From Narthecium ossifragum (lineage: Eukaryota; Streptophyta; Magnoliopsida; Dioscoreales; Nartheciaceae), in contig OY986965.1 in the NCBI GenBank assembly GCA_963920575.1, forward strand, positions 30,622,007-30,686,006: a DNA stretch of 64,000 bases. The letters run 5' to 3'. Shown piece by piece: positions 37,549 to 49,499 of this stretch. Within the stretch, counting starts at the first letter, position 1; the number at the start of each line of letters is the position of its first letter. A program made the position numbers and the translations under genes. The notes below the pieces were generated by a model. It made no database searches. It worked only from the letters and a program-made list of their open reading frames with translations, and was not told the origin of the DNA.

Positions 37549-40500
37549 TTACTTCTGAAGAGATTTCAACTTCCGATAGCCTTTGTCGGTGCCGAATAAC
37601 CTGTGTCATAATGAAAGGAGGCTTTATGTTGCTACTGTCTGAATAATCATCTCCATACTTTAAAACGAGAACTTTGGAATGTTGATGCGCAAAATGAGTA
37701 TGATAAAAGATGAATTATGAGTTTGTTACACACTAATATGCATGCCAAAGACATAAACCTTAGCATGCCAGATTCCACTAGTATATTTTCACAACGCTAG
37801 CGGGAATAGATAGACTTTGGCCGTAGAAGATAATGAATGGACAAAAGATTAACATGCCAAGACAAATATTCACAATGTATTTGCTAGAAGCTGTTCCTAA
37901 AAGAAATGACTTGATTGTATGTCTCTGGTTGTCAGTGAAGTGTCAAGTGTGTAGGCAAAAGCTTCTCAAACATAAATGCGGACTTGAGATGTTCAACTGG
38001 TGCAAATACATATGTGATGCGGTCCAGCAAGTGCCCGAATCGGTATGGAAAGAGATTTTTACGAGTTTGTGCAAGGACAGGGTAACTAGAAATTTGGGGC
38101 CGAACTCTTCTTTTTATAACCCATCATCTACGTGTGATCAGGCTCGTGCTTTTACTTCAGCATTATCCAAAATTCCACAACAAATGCTATGCAAAAATAT
38201 GCTATCAATAAGCTCTATTATGCCATTTTCTCTGCAAAGGCCTTTTTACAGTCATATTTGCACATCTACACACGATAAGACATAATAAACATAGATTGTT
38301 GATATGAACAAAAGCCTAAATGAGACTAAAGCTGAGATATAAAGAACTCACCAGTCCATATAAACAAAAGTTGATGAGTAATTGCCGGACTTGGTGTACA
38401 GCAAACGATGATGATAGTCATGGAAATCAGCACTGCAAAGCCAATCAAGAAGGCATCAGATGATGCACAACATCCACGTGTAAAATTCTGCCTAGAAGCG
38501 ATTGATAAATGTAATAACTTACCCTCCATACAGAGGCAAAAAGTTCGAGGGGCTCCAAGGAAAGTGGTATCCACTATGAGCCTCCACTGTTTCTATCAGT
38601 CTCAATGACACCCACAACCACAGGGTGAGCAGATGGGGACCAGTGAGTGCAGGACCAATAATGGTTGCAAAGCCAAGGAATAATATCTCAGCAGGATGAG
38701 CATACTCAGATGTCAATCCAAAAGGTGTAGCATATCTGAATGTCACTCACCAAAAGAAAAATGACATGTGTAAGGAACAGAAGCTGAGAATTCATGAAAT
38801 ATCTATTTAATTGGTACGACTTACTCATGATGAACACTATGAACATGCTTGTAAAGCCATTTTGTGTGCAGTACTCTATGCCCCCAATAGAAGATGAAAT
38901 CCTCTATTATGAAGTAGAAGAGTATCTGGGAGAGAATAACAGTCCTGCATGATCAAAGATATGCGAGTTTACACCAATTAGACAATCATAAGTAATACTC
39001 CTCTTATCTACTTTGGGTTCTTTTTGTTCCAAACTTTGGCTCATTATTCATTAATGATGATGTCAACAAACTGCAGTCACATGAACATCCTTAAGTTCAC
39101 CTGCGATAAATCCAAACGTTTATGGAAAAGATTCTGCATGGACAACAGTAGATAAACAAGAACCCAAAGCTGATTAAAACCCAAAGCTTTAGCATCAGGA
39201 ATGTAGGATATACCAGTGTGGCAATGGAAGACTGCTTTTAAGGCCCATGAACTTAAAGGCAGGATAAGAAACGATCATTATTGGTAAGTTCACACAAATA
39301 TGATACAGGATTAGGCGTGATATGCATTTCCCCTGAGCAGCTGGAGTGTTATTCTTTTTCTGCAAGAAAACATGGACTGCTCATTTACATGCATGTTATG
39401 CTCATGGAAAGAAATTACAAGTAGATGTAACTTGAAAATGAATTAGGAGATATGGGAAAGAAAAATGTCAGTAGCCCACCCAACACAATCCAGAACTCTT
39501 TCAAGTATATTAAGTTGCTAATATACAATGTTTAAGCATCTTCAGTTAATATTAGAAGTGAATGAATTAGATAAGAAACTTGATTCAGCTTAAATACAAG
39601 AGCAGGATTTTCCCTCATGCATATTATCATGTAGATACTTTATCTCTTGATAATGTTCTGTAGAATTCTGTCCTAGTGCACATCAATGTTGACATTATAT
39701 ACTTCAGCATCAACAACAATACAATGAACGACACATGGCATCAAAATTTATTAGGTACAACTGTTCATATCCCAATGTAGTGTTGATAATAAACATGATA
39801 AGGACATTGATAAAGAAGAAATAAAATTAGTAATGGTGATAAGTAAAGGTTGAACCAAAGATCTCACTTCTTTGAGATTTGTTGAATCAAATCTAATGAG
39901 AAGAAATGAAAAACCAAGAATGCAGCTCAGTAAAGGATAGTGACATCAAGCTAATGAAGAAGTCAAATTCTAAATTCGGCGTGCATCCCAAACTAATGTC
40001 GAATGAAAATATAAACCACTTCATTCTGTTGAAAACCAGGACGAAGACTTTGTACTTCGCATCCTTAGCGTTTTGAATAAAAACTAAGTCAAAAACATAC
40101 ATGGTAGAATAGGGTATGAGAACATAAAATACATATTTTAAACTTCAAAATAAATATCAGGCGCTCTGTGTTCAAACCTGAATTTTGTATTTGCTTAAAA
40201 ATCCCAACTGCTCAAAGAACATTGATGGAAGTCCAGACAAGAAAAAGACACCTTCATGTACAATAAAAGTGCCCAAAGTAGCCAATTGAAAATCGCTAAA
40301 ATGAGTGGTGAGATACTGCATCATCAAAGGAAAGTATTAGAAGATATCTGAATAATCCATAAAAAGTGGTAACCCAAACTAAGAAAAATTATTGGAATAT
40401 GTAGAGTGCTGTACAAGGTAAAACATATGTATGGTAGTGCAGTTTGCCCCTAGTGTAGTTCAGTAGTTGTTTGGTATCATGCAGAAATAACTCACATCAT

Positions 40501-41778
40501 AACAGAGACAGTTAACAAAGGATTGAAAATATATACCACAATGCTGTCACCCAAATAAGACACAACCTAACAGGTGCCATGACATCAACTTGAGTTCAAT
40601 GAAAATGCATACTACTATTCCACATGAGAGAACAGAATCCAGTAAACACTTAGCATCTAAGCAATGTCATCATACTAGCCAGTGCGCCTAGGCACACAAA
40701 GTAATAAAAACTTAGATTGAAAAGGACCTCAAGTAGCTAGATGTTGCTTACTGACGACGGGTCAGGTGGTCGCTGATCCGATATCCTTTAGAGGTTCTTT
40801 TTTTTTTTTTTTTAACTTCATGACATTAAAATAGAAGCTACCTACTGAAACATAGTGATGTGAATACGATTCTCAGCATGGTGACTAAAACTTAGCACAA
40901 TAAGAATGGAAAGCAGAAAGCAAAAAACCCATTCAAAACCTTAAGAAGAGGAAATGTGAAATCAGCAAACGATTAAAAACTGAGATTTGGACATAACACC
41001 CAGATTTGTTTGCTCAGGAATTCTACCGCTTTTACCCATGTATATAAACGTGAGCGTACGTTTCTGTGGATGCAAAAGAGCCTCAGAAAGTCACATTACA
41101 AAGTCAAACAAGTCTAGAATCGACAAACATTTGGTCTGAGAAAGTATTTACTTTGTACAAGAAGAAATCCAAGACAGCATATAATGGATGATGAGTACTA
41201 GGTACGAATTTGAACTTGATTTGTATCACTGGAAAACCTTAGATGCCCTAAGATACACTCATTGAATCCCTGCAAAGTTGAATGTCATGTCCAAAAGTGG
41301 TTGACATTTAAGTCTAACTCTCCAAGAAAGTCCAAAGATCACAGACCAAGAACAAACTAAGAGATCAACTGGTCTAAGCTAATGCAGATGTCACAACACT
41401 TAAAAAGCACATCAGCTTTCTGTAAGCAACATCAAGCATCGTTCATGTTTTCAAGATATACTTCCTCCCAAGTCACTCACCAGTGCTCGATGTTCTTATC
41501 ACGAGCAAGACAAGATCTTTTTCCATGAAGCGATCTCCTATGCACCATTCAGATCTATGTATCCGCAAATAGCCAGTAATGCAAGACTCATCTCATGACG
41601 CTGAATCTAAAATCTACCGGCTAGTCTTTCAAAACTGAATCAAGAACACCACAACATAGGACCAGCAGACCTAATCGATGGCTTCCCAAGAAGGGCAAAA
41701 GAAGAGAGAGTAATGCACGAAAATCGACAGGGAGAGCAGAGAAGGTACCAGCCAGCAGGATTCGAGAATCGAACCCAT
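37549..41778 (-). CDS. SMO2: Sterol 4-alpha-methyl monooxygenase 2
   Basis: Seven exons on the minus strand: 41778-41749, 40315-40178, 39359-39214, 38944-38825, 38735-38523, 38432-38352 and 37600-37549; 259 residues, the normal SMO2 length. The first exon encodes only ten residues (MGSILESCWL). It is a membrane di-iron oxidase of the fatty acid hydroxylase superfamily. Histidine boxes are HRVLH (127-131), HSVHH (140-144) and HDYHH (220-224), with hydrophobic segments before and between them. YATPFGLTSEYAHPAEILF and GYHFPWSPSNFLPLYGG are SMO2 signatures, not SMO1. The enzyme oxidises the remaining C4 methyl group of 4-alpha-methylsterols in phytosterol synthesis at the ER, working with a C4-decarboxylase and a ketoreductase. 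The last exon (LFGTDKGYRKLKSLQK) lies about 750 bases beyond the sixth and is easily missed. Confidence 0.93.
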
Positions 41779-42670
41779 GGATGATTGATCAGAACCCCAA
41801 CACCCGGTAAGCAAAGATTCTAGGGATTACAAGAAATGCAGACGAGCAGCTCCCAGCCAAGTGAGGAGCGGCTCCTCCACCACCACCGCTACCACCAACA
41901 CCAACACCAAAACCAAAACCACCAGGAGCTAGTAGTCCTCTTTGGTACAGAATGTCACATGGTAATGGCTGGACCTACTATGGCAAGAGTGGATCTTTGC
42001 GGGTAGGTAGGGCTATACTATATACAAGCAATAGAGGGGGAATCCTTGTGGGCCGGGCGGGGCCGCAGGCGAGGGTATCAAAGCCATGGAGGGGCCCGGG
42101 CGTCGACGCCGCGCGCTTCAGCGCTGTTCCCCACGGATCTGGCTCTGTTTCGTGTGCCCGAATTGCCCCTGGATCAGTGTGGACCGGTGATCTCACATGC
42201 ATCTACTGCAGCAAATTGATTGCATGATTCCAGTAGCTGGATACTATATTATTAGTAAATCCGTATGCGTGGGACGCGTGACGCACATATATGATAGAAG
42301 AGATGTAGCATCGACGATCCAGGACATTAGATTTGGGAAACCACATGTCATGTCACCATCATGATCAGTATTCAGTCGCCTACCGCCGCACGGCGGCCCC
42401 CCTGTGGTTTATGTCTCGATTTTTCAAAAATTATAAATAAGTCCCATGTTCACGTGACGTGGTGTCAAGTGATCCATCCATTTCCGTCGAGCCTGTGCCT
42501 CCCTCAACGTCTAAATTAAAAAAGATTTATGATGCATGGGTTTTATTTGTAATTTTTAAAAATCAAAAGCATTATTTGAAGCTTGACTCAAGCAACCATA
42601 GGAGAGTAGAGTATATTTTATCCATGAGGGAAAGCAGAATAACATCGATAAAGGAGACTTATTAGCCCCC
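41779..42670. other. Intergenic upstream of SMO2
   Basis: Contains the 5' UTR and presumed promoter of SMO2 (a CCACCACC-rich leader at about 41875-41935) and a GC-rich stretch near 42030-42130. No clear TATA box and no gene are seen. Confidence 0.45.
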
Positions 42671-42915
42671 AAAGTGACACAATCAACGCCAGTGAGTTAT
42701 GATCCATTCACTCTCACACAGTCATGTGTTGAGCACATGATATAGGCAGGTACTGTGTGTCCGATGTCTGAACAAGATAGAAAGGTGTGTGTGTCCAGGA
42801 TCCAACCATGGAGCTTAATTTATTGGTGTGATCTTTCAAGACGGGCGTGTTTGTGGCTTTCCGAAGAGGCACTTGGCTTTCCGAAGAGGCACAAATGGTA
42901 CACGATTTCTGGTGC
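42671..42915. repeat. Direct repeat, copy A, of a segmental duplication
   Basis: Shares, in the same order as copy B at 44207-44470, AAGTGACAC.ATCAA, CAAGATAGAAAGG, GTGTCCAGGATCCAAC, GGGCGTG and GAAGAGGCA, ending ATGGTACACG. It also contains its own short tandem duplication of GGCTTTCCGAAGAGGCAC. No gene is recognised in it. Confidence 0.65.
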
Positions 42916-43151
42916 GGATCTGTGCACGGGGAAATGAAATCCTTTGTCCTTTACTGCCCCGTTTTTTAGGATCTCTGCTCCTTTGCATCGATCTCTCTTT
43001 TCTTTAAGGAACTTCAATGCACTCATTTATCTTTAATATGTATCTATTATTTTCACATATCGCTGATTATTGTGTCACTAGAAAAAGAAAATACTTTAAA
43101 ATCTAAAACTTTAATTATAACAAGAGTTGCAAACAACTGTTAAGGGTTTGT

Positions 43152-43999
43152 TGTTGGGGTATCCCTCCTTATGAGACCAGCGATGCCGAGCATGGTCGGA
43201 GGCGTCAAGGCGCGCGGTGCAGGGCAGCTACGTATGGTGCGCTCGGAGGTGTCACGGCACGCAATGCTATAGCAAAGCGTAGGAGCATGCTTTGGCGCAC
43301 GAGGGAGCGCGAGCTGCGGCGTAAGATAGGCACCCGGCGCACTCCAGATGGCGCGCGAGGCGCGTTCAGGGCTGCGATGGGCGGACGCTTATCACCATGC
43401 ATGGGAGGTGTTTGATGTAATGCCGCTATCATGTCGCGCATGAGGTCTCAGTCTAAGGCTGTTGGTTAAAGGAGTGGGGTCCATTACTTATGTGAAGAGG
43501 TATGAAGCGTTGGATTAAGTTGGATCGTGATCCAACGATGCCCAAGGTCCTCACTATCTAAGCCTTTAGGGCTTGGCTGCGATTAAAAACAGAGAAGAGT
43601 GAGGGGGCCTTCAGGGCGGCTTGAAGAAGAGCTGTAGGCGGCCAAGAAGAAGCCGCAGGGTTTGAGAGAAAGCCATGGGTTAGAGAGGTCGCAAGGCTTT
43701 GTGAGAAAGCATGGTTAGCCTGGCTTGAGAGAAAGCATGACTAGAAGATGTAGAAGGCTTGAGACAAAGCAGGGCATATAAGAACGTTCTCAATGTTAAT
43801 GAGAGAATGTAAGGGAGGGAGGAGAGAGATTATGTGAGAGTAGAGAGAGATCTTTCTTGTAAACCTCATACATAATGAAGAACTTCCCGTGGTTTTTCCT
43901 TTGCAGTATTTTGCTGGAAGGTTTTTCACATTAAATCCAATGTCATCTCCCCCATGTTGCTTCTCTCTGTTTTTGGTTCCCTACTTATCGATCCTAATA
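43152..43999 (+). mobile_element. Copia-like solo LTR
   Basis: Begins TGTTGGGGTATCCC and ends ATCCTAATA (canonical end CCTAACA, with CA changed to TA). It is flanked by perfect 5-bp repeats TTTGT at 43147-43151 and 44000-44004. The 3' part has the R/U5-like look of Tnt1-type LTRs (CATACATAATGAAGAACTTC, then CGTGGTTTTT). No internal coding region or second LTR is present, so it is a recombination-derived solo LTR. Confidence 0.75.
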
Positions 44000-44206
44000 T
44001 TTGTTTGGCTACTCGATCAAGAGAGTTGAGTGAGGGGGTGAAGTCATTCCACTTAGCCAATTCTGATGTTATTTTTATCATGTCAAAGTAATTGAGTAAG
44101 AATTTATAAAAACTCTATTCGATGCTTTGTTGAATAAGCTAACAAAAATAACTCGAATGCATCTACTCAGCCCGTTCCACTCTCTGCAATGTCCTGAGAA
44201 CTTACC

Positions 44207-44470
44207 AAAGTGACACGATCAAGGTCACTAGGTCAGAGTTGTGATCAGATCAGTCACGTGAGGACGCTAAAACAGGGCTTACTTCGCCAAGGCAAGATAG
44301 AAAGGCATCCAAAGCTCCTGAGGCGTGTCCAGGATCCAACTAATTGACTTACAACTAAATGGGCGTGATTTTTTTAAGACAGCCATGCTGTGCTCCGGCC
44401 GGGATTTGCGAAGAGGCAATCGGCTCGAGAGAGCTCCATGGCTGCCTTATGGTACACGTTACCGTCGGTT
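44207..44470. repeat. Direct repeat, copy B, of a segmental duplication
   Basis: Partner of copy A at 42671-42915. The solo LTR at 43152-43999 lies between the two copies. The 129-residue frame at 44325-44714 overlapping it has no recognisable domain. Confidence 0.6.
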
Positions 44471-44877
44471 TCCTGGTCCCCATCCATCCATGGGAAACTA
44501 CAGCAAATTTAACGCACTGCTGTCTGGCTGCATGAATGCATGTATTCAGTCAACAGATGCCAAGGGGGCCTGTCTGTTCGTATTCATAAACGCCGTGCTG
44601 AAGTTGGTGAATCCTGTGGTGTGGTATCCCACGTTGGCCAACTGCGTACTTGTGCCCCACCACCAAGAGCAACAAAGTGATTCACGTGTGTCGACAGAAC
44701 AATGTCGTATATAAAATAGTAAATCGGTGATAACATCCTATTAATGAAAAATAACGTCAAAAACCCCATTAGCTTAGTTTATAAGGTGAAAACCCGATCA
44801 TGGCATTAGTTGTCGTGTATTAATGAATTAAAAGACTGAAATACCTTTATGTGTCAATGTTATTGAGGGTTACCACA

Positions 44878-45080
44878 TGCGCGAGTTTAGTTGTCGTTGT
44901 CTTGTCTTCCTTCGACGATCTACGCCACGTGCGAGTTTAATTGCCGTCGTCTTCCTCTAACAATTAACCGCACGTGCGAACTTTTGTTGTCGTCGTCTTC
45001 CTCCAAAGATCTAACGCACACATGAGCTTCACTTGCCGTCGTCTTCCTCCAACGATCATTCATTGTCTTCTTCGAGAACC
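44878..45080. repeat. Approximately 50-bp tandem repeat, four degenerate copies
   Basis: Each unit has CACGTGCGAG-like, TTGCCGTCGTCTTCCTC and AACGATC blocks. It lies in the left arm of the putative MULE. Confidence 0.65.
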
Positions 45081-45371
45081 CTAACACTAATTAGCCTCTT
45101 TCTCGTTCGTTCTTCCCATTATGTATGATGACTCTTTATGAGTTTTAAGGATGATTTTGTTCGTGGTCATCACTTTTTGTAATTGAAATCTTAAATTGTG
45201 TATTTATTGATGGCACTTTTTTCAGTATTATTGTGTGCTTTGATTCGTTTTTTGGTTAATTTCTTTTTCTCCTAATGCATTGTAATCCAAGTTTTTCATT
45301 CAAGGCTTCCAAAGAGCTGCATATCACCACCATGTGATAAGTATGTCTATTGACATGTAGCTCAACACATG

Positions 45372-45660
45372 TGAATAGCCTAGCAATATGAAAGATCAGA
45401 AAAATGAAAATGATCTGAAAGATAAGAATAGATCATGTAGATGAAAATAGAGATAAGAATAGATCAGGTAGATGAAAATAGATCAAAAAGATGAAAATAG
45501 ATCAAAAAGATGAAAATAGGGATATAAATAGATTTGAAAGATGAAAATAGATATGAAAGATGTAAATAGATGAGAAAGATGAAAAAAAATCTTGAATATG
45601 ATAATAGACCAGAAAGATGAAAATAAAGATGAAAATAGATATAAAAAGATTACCAATGTT
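45372..45660. repeat. A-rich minisatellite (AGATGAAAATAGATCA units), block 1
   Basis: Roughly 18-bp units of GATGAAAATAGATCA(A)AAA repeated many times. Further blocks of the same unit are at about 47080-47114, 49500-49640 and 49835-50055. All are inside the putative MULE. Confidence 0.8.
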
Positions 45661-45846
45661 CATGATTATTTAAGTGTGAATGTTCAATCATCATTGCCAT
45701 CATCATTTTGCTTTTCTTTTGCTTCATCTTCTTTTTCAATACCATCATCATGGTCTATGTTCAATTTCATTTTTATCATTATGCTGTTGAAATACATGAT
45801 ATATATGTTACTCATTTTTAGTTGACATATGATGTGTACATGATCA

Positions 45847-46177
45847 TTGATGTTGGACAAGTTGGTGTTGTTCTGCATATATGGTGATGATACTGTTGTT
45901 TGGGATGCGAGAATCGGAGCTTCTTTTGATCAACTTGTGAGTCATCTTTGTGACAAATGGACCAAATTGTCTAGGGATGCTATACGGCTCTATTATCCGA
46001 TACCATGCACCCGTAGACGAAACTCTAATTCTCCCTCCGTTATCTAAGAGGCATCCAGGAAGGCCGAGGAAGAAGAGGATGAGATCAAGGGGTGAGGCAG
46101 TGAAAACCATGAGATGTACGTGTAGTGGTCTCGAGGGGAATTATAACCGGAAGACATGTACTGAACCATTGCAATAA
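45847..46177 (+). pseudogene. Internally deleted MULE transposase remnant
   Basis: The first frame (45847-46047) contains YGDDTVVWDARIGASFDQLV and KLSRDAIRLYYPIP, which resemble the N-terminal domain of plant MuDR-type transposases. A second frame (ending 46177) has HPGRPRKKRMRSRGEAVKT followed by CTCSGLEGNYNRKTC, the basic linker and CCHC zinc knuckle of the C terminus, with its His lost. The whole catalytic middle, including DDE and SWIM regions, is missing, and the two ends are in different frames. Non-functional. Confidence 0.65.
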
Positions 46178-47114
46178 AATAATTGATTGAAATTTTATAT
46201 TGGAAGAAAATGACTGGTATAATTAATCATTCTTTGTAATTTTTGAAAATGTAATTGACATTTATTGCCTAAATTTTGATTTGAATCAATCAATTGTGAA
46301 CATTGCAGAATTTCATCTTTTATGTCCATATTTATTTTTATGATGTGTAATTGAGTCATTTTTATCTTTTCACGATATTACATAACATCATAGTCATACA
46401 TGATATTCAATTGACTCAATTTCATCTTTTCTGGATTATTACCTGACATTTTAATATGATTTTTAACCACTATTCATTTTCATAAGACATGAATTTCATA
46501 CTTGACTGTTCCATTCAATCTCATCATTTAAGCTACAACACATCACATGCTAATCAGATGTGAATGTACAATTTTTTATTACTGAAGGAATCGATTACAT
46601 CGCAATCAAACATAATTGTCAATCGAATACAATTTTCATCTCTCTGGTGTCAATATATCTTATATATCATATACCATAATTTTCATCTTTTTTGTGTCAA
46701 TACATCTTATACATCATATACCAATTAAATGTAGTTGTAACTTTGTGCTTACAACTTTCAAATCAAGGTACAACTTCAAAATCAATATGTACTGTAGCTT
46801 TGTGAATGTACAATCAGATGTGATTCAATTAGATTGAACAATGTATGACTGCTAGCTATACTTCAATCATGCAATACAAGCTTCTCAACAATCTTTGCCT
46901 TGAACTTATTTACTTCTGCTGGTTTCAACTCTTTTGGCAATGGTTGATGAAGTGTCAGCATCTCCATGTAGTAGCACACAAATATTCCACAATCAACCAT
47001 GTTGTTTTTTTGGAAAGATGAAGTTAGACTCATTTAGCGTTTAATGTTTAAAATTTACAAATACGTGAATCAATTGTAAAGAGAAGAATAGATCATAAAG
47101 ATGAAAATGATATG

Positions 47115-49499
47115 TGTGAGGACCCGTCCCTCTATCCCCTTGGCTTGTCGTTGAACCCAAGGGCAATTTGGGAAATTGCGCCTTGGCGATAGTTTCACAC
47201 TGGGTGTGCACACACAGGCCTTGCTTGATGGTTGTGGTTGTTAGAAAGGTTAGGTGGGACCTAGTTTGGGAGTTCTGGGCTTGGGCCCGTTTTCCAGCCC
47301 AGGTTTGCACTTCTGGGCAGGGAGGATCGATCCTTTGGTCGTGGAGGATCGATCCTGCCTGTGCCTGGAAGTCTCTGTCGGTGGCTTTCGAAGGACGGCC
47401 ACCGCTGTGGCCGTCACTTCCCCTGTCAGGGGAGGGAAGACTTCCAGCTTTTCCCCGCCTTCGCCGGCTTTCCCCCGGCCTTACCCCCTTCTCCTCCCCC
47501 TTCCTTTCTTTCTCTTCTTCCCTCTTCTTCCTCCCGGCTCTGTTTTTCCCCTGTTACGGCTGAGAGCTTCCGCTCGCCGTTCTTCCTCCTCCGGCCACCT
47601 CTCCTGGAGCTTGAAGGCTCGTTGGATTCGTGGCAAGGCGAGGAAGATCCTGGGGTAGGACTTGAGGATCGAAGCTGCGTTGAAGAGGTAGGGATCTCAC
47701 TCAAACCTCCGGCTTGCTTTGAGGGTTTAAATCCGGGTTTTGTTTTCAATAGATCTCCTTGTGGAGTTGTTGGTTTCCGGTTTTGAAGCCATGAGTAGCT
47801 TCGTGTTGATTAGATCTACCAGCCCACCAAGTTTGGTGAGGTTTGGTTGTGTCTTCCGGCGGCTTTTCCGGGCGGAAGCACGCCGGAACCCATAAGGATC
47901 GATCCTCCTGGGAGGAAGGATCGGTCCTCTGGTGTTGGCTTGCTGTGCCCAGCACATGATCGATCTTCTTATGGGAGGAGATCGATCATGGGGCCTGGGT
48001 AAGCATGGTTACCCTTCGTCCCGAGAATGATCGATCTTCCTGGGAGGAAGGATCGATCTTCCTTGGTGCGACTGGAAGGGCGCCCTCTGTCTCGAGAAAG
48101 ATCGATCTTCCTGGGAGGAAGGATCGATCCTTTTGTCTCGACAGTGAGGGAAGCTCACTGTTACTTAAGTGATCGATCCTTCCCTTGGTGAGGATCGATC
48201 CTTTAGTCGCAGCGAGGGTTTTCATGAATTTTGCCCGCGGGGCTTCGCATGTAAGTGAGTTTTGATGGTTTTGCCCTTGGGGCTTATCATGTTTTACATC
48301 ATGCTTGAATGTTTACCGCTTTGTGGTTAACCGAGGGAGTAATGAACCCTCGGGAATGATTAGTGTAACTGGGCCATGGGTTATGCCCTTTTATCGCTTT
48401 ATGGTGAACCGAAGGAAATCATGATCCTCGGGAGTGTTTAGAATAAATGGGCCGAAGGTGTGCCCTTGCTGTGTTGCATGTTACCGCTTTATTTATTTCC
48501 TGCCCTGCTCCTGTGCATTAGACATGCTAGGTTGGACTGGGTGGGGTTGACCCGTGGACTCCGGTGATCTAGGACTAAGCGTGGGATGTCGTTACCCCTG
48601 TAAGGGTGTCCTACAAGTATCGTCCGACCCACCCTGTGTCAAGGACCGTCGGAGGTAGCCCAGTCCTTGAGCAGTGGTTATCGGAGGGACGTAGGTTGGA
48701 CAGGAACCCTGGGGGGGAAGGACATCGATGGGATCGATGGACTCCCTGGCTAGGCTTAGTCTTGGGTCAGGAGTTAGGGGTCCTGTTGGCTCTGTGGCTT
48801 GGAGTACTGAGAGATGGTAGTCTTAACCTCGGTCGTTCCGCCAAGTGTGGAGATCCCGCTTGGGGAAGGGTGTCCTACCAATAGCGTCATGTCCACCCTG
48901 TGTCAGGGATTGTCGGAGCTGCCCACCCCTGAGCAGTGGTTGTCGGAGGGGCGTACTTGGGACAGGAATCCTTCGGGTTAGTGACGGGATTTATGGGGTC
49001 CTTGGCAAGCCTCAGTACTTGGCCTCAGGGTTGGTTCGTTTGGGTTTTGCCTTCTTAGCGAGGTGGTAGAGTAGGACCCTGCTGAGCTGTTGCTCATGCC
49101 TACCTGGACTGTGTTGTTGCAGGTGCAGGTGGCCGTTCTGTTCCTGTGTTACCTCCTCGGTCGTCTCGTGGCAGCGTGCCGGACCCTGACCATGTCTGAG
49201 GGTCAGGATGGGTTCGTTTGTGCGTTCGCGGAGACCCCGGTGGGTAGTGTAGCTTCTTTTTGGGGACTGTTGATCCCTTGTAGCTTGTTGTACTAGAACC
49301 CTGTTAACTCCGTTATTACTGTTTTGTAATAATTGTTAATAGCTGTTGTTTAGTACCTTTGCTTCCGCTTGTGACTGTTGGCAACTGTTTCCGCCAGCTG
49401 ACCGTAGTCTCAACTGTTTCCGCCAGTTGAGGCTGTAGTTGTAGGTCTTTTCCCCTCGCATCCCCGGCCCGGTTGAGCCCTGCGGGTCGGGGCGCGACA
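47115..49499 (+). mobile_element. Large (2.4-kb) solo LTR
   Basis: Begins TGTGAGGACCCGTCCCTC and ends GTCGGGGCGCGACA. Left flank ATATG and right flank ATATA fit a 5-bp target duplication with one change. The intact A-rich repeat copy near 49860 (AAATGATATGAAAGATAAG) shows the unoccupied sequence. Base composition is much richer in G+C than the surroundings. It contains GATCGATC palindromes (47324-48200), an 85-bp duplication (48314 and 48398) and a 264-bp duplication (48602 and 48866). Its frames (for example 47254-47786) are not supported as proteins. Gypsy origin is likely from its size but unproven. Confidence 0.7.

Noticed and set aside
37833..38285. 150-residue plus-strand open frame
   Set aside because: It lies inside the last intron of SMO2 on the opposite strand, has no recognisable domain, and its composition is that of intron sequence.
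44325..44714. 129-residue plus-strand frame
   Set aside because: Overlaps a diverged repeat block, with no recognisable motif or splice context.
47168..47957. Several overlapping frames of 70-140 residues on both strands
   Set aside because: They fall in the GC-rich solo LTR, overlap one another in different frames and are low complexity (Ser/Pro/Phe), so they reflect base composition.
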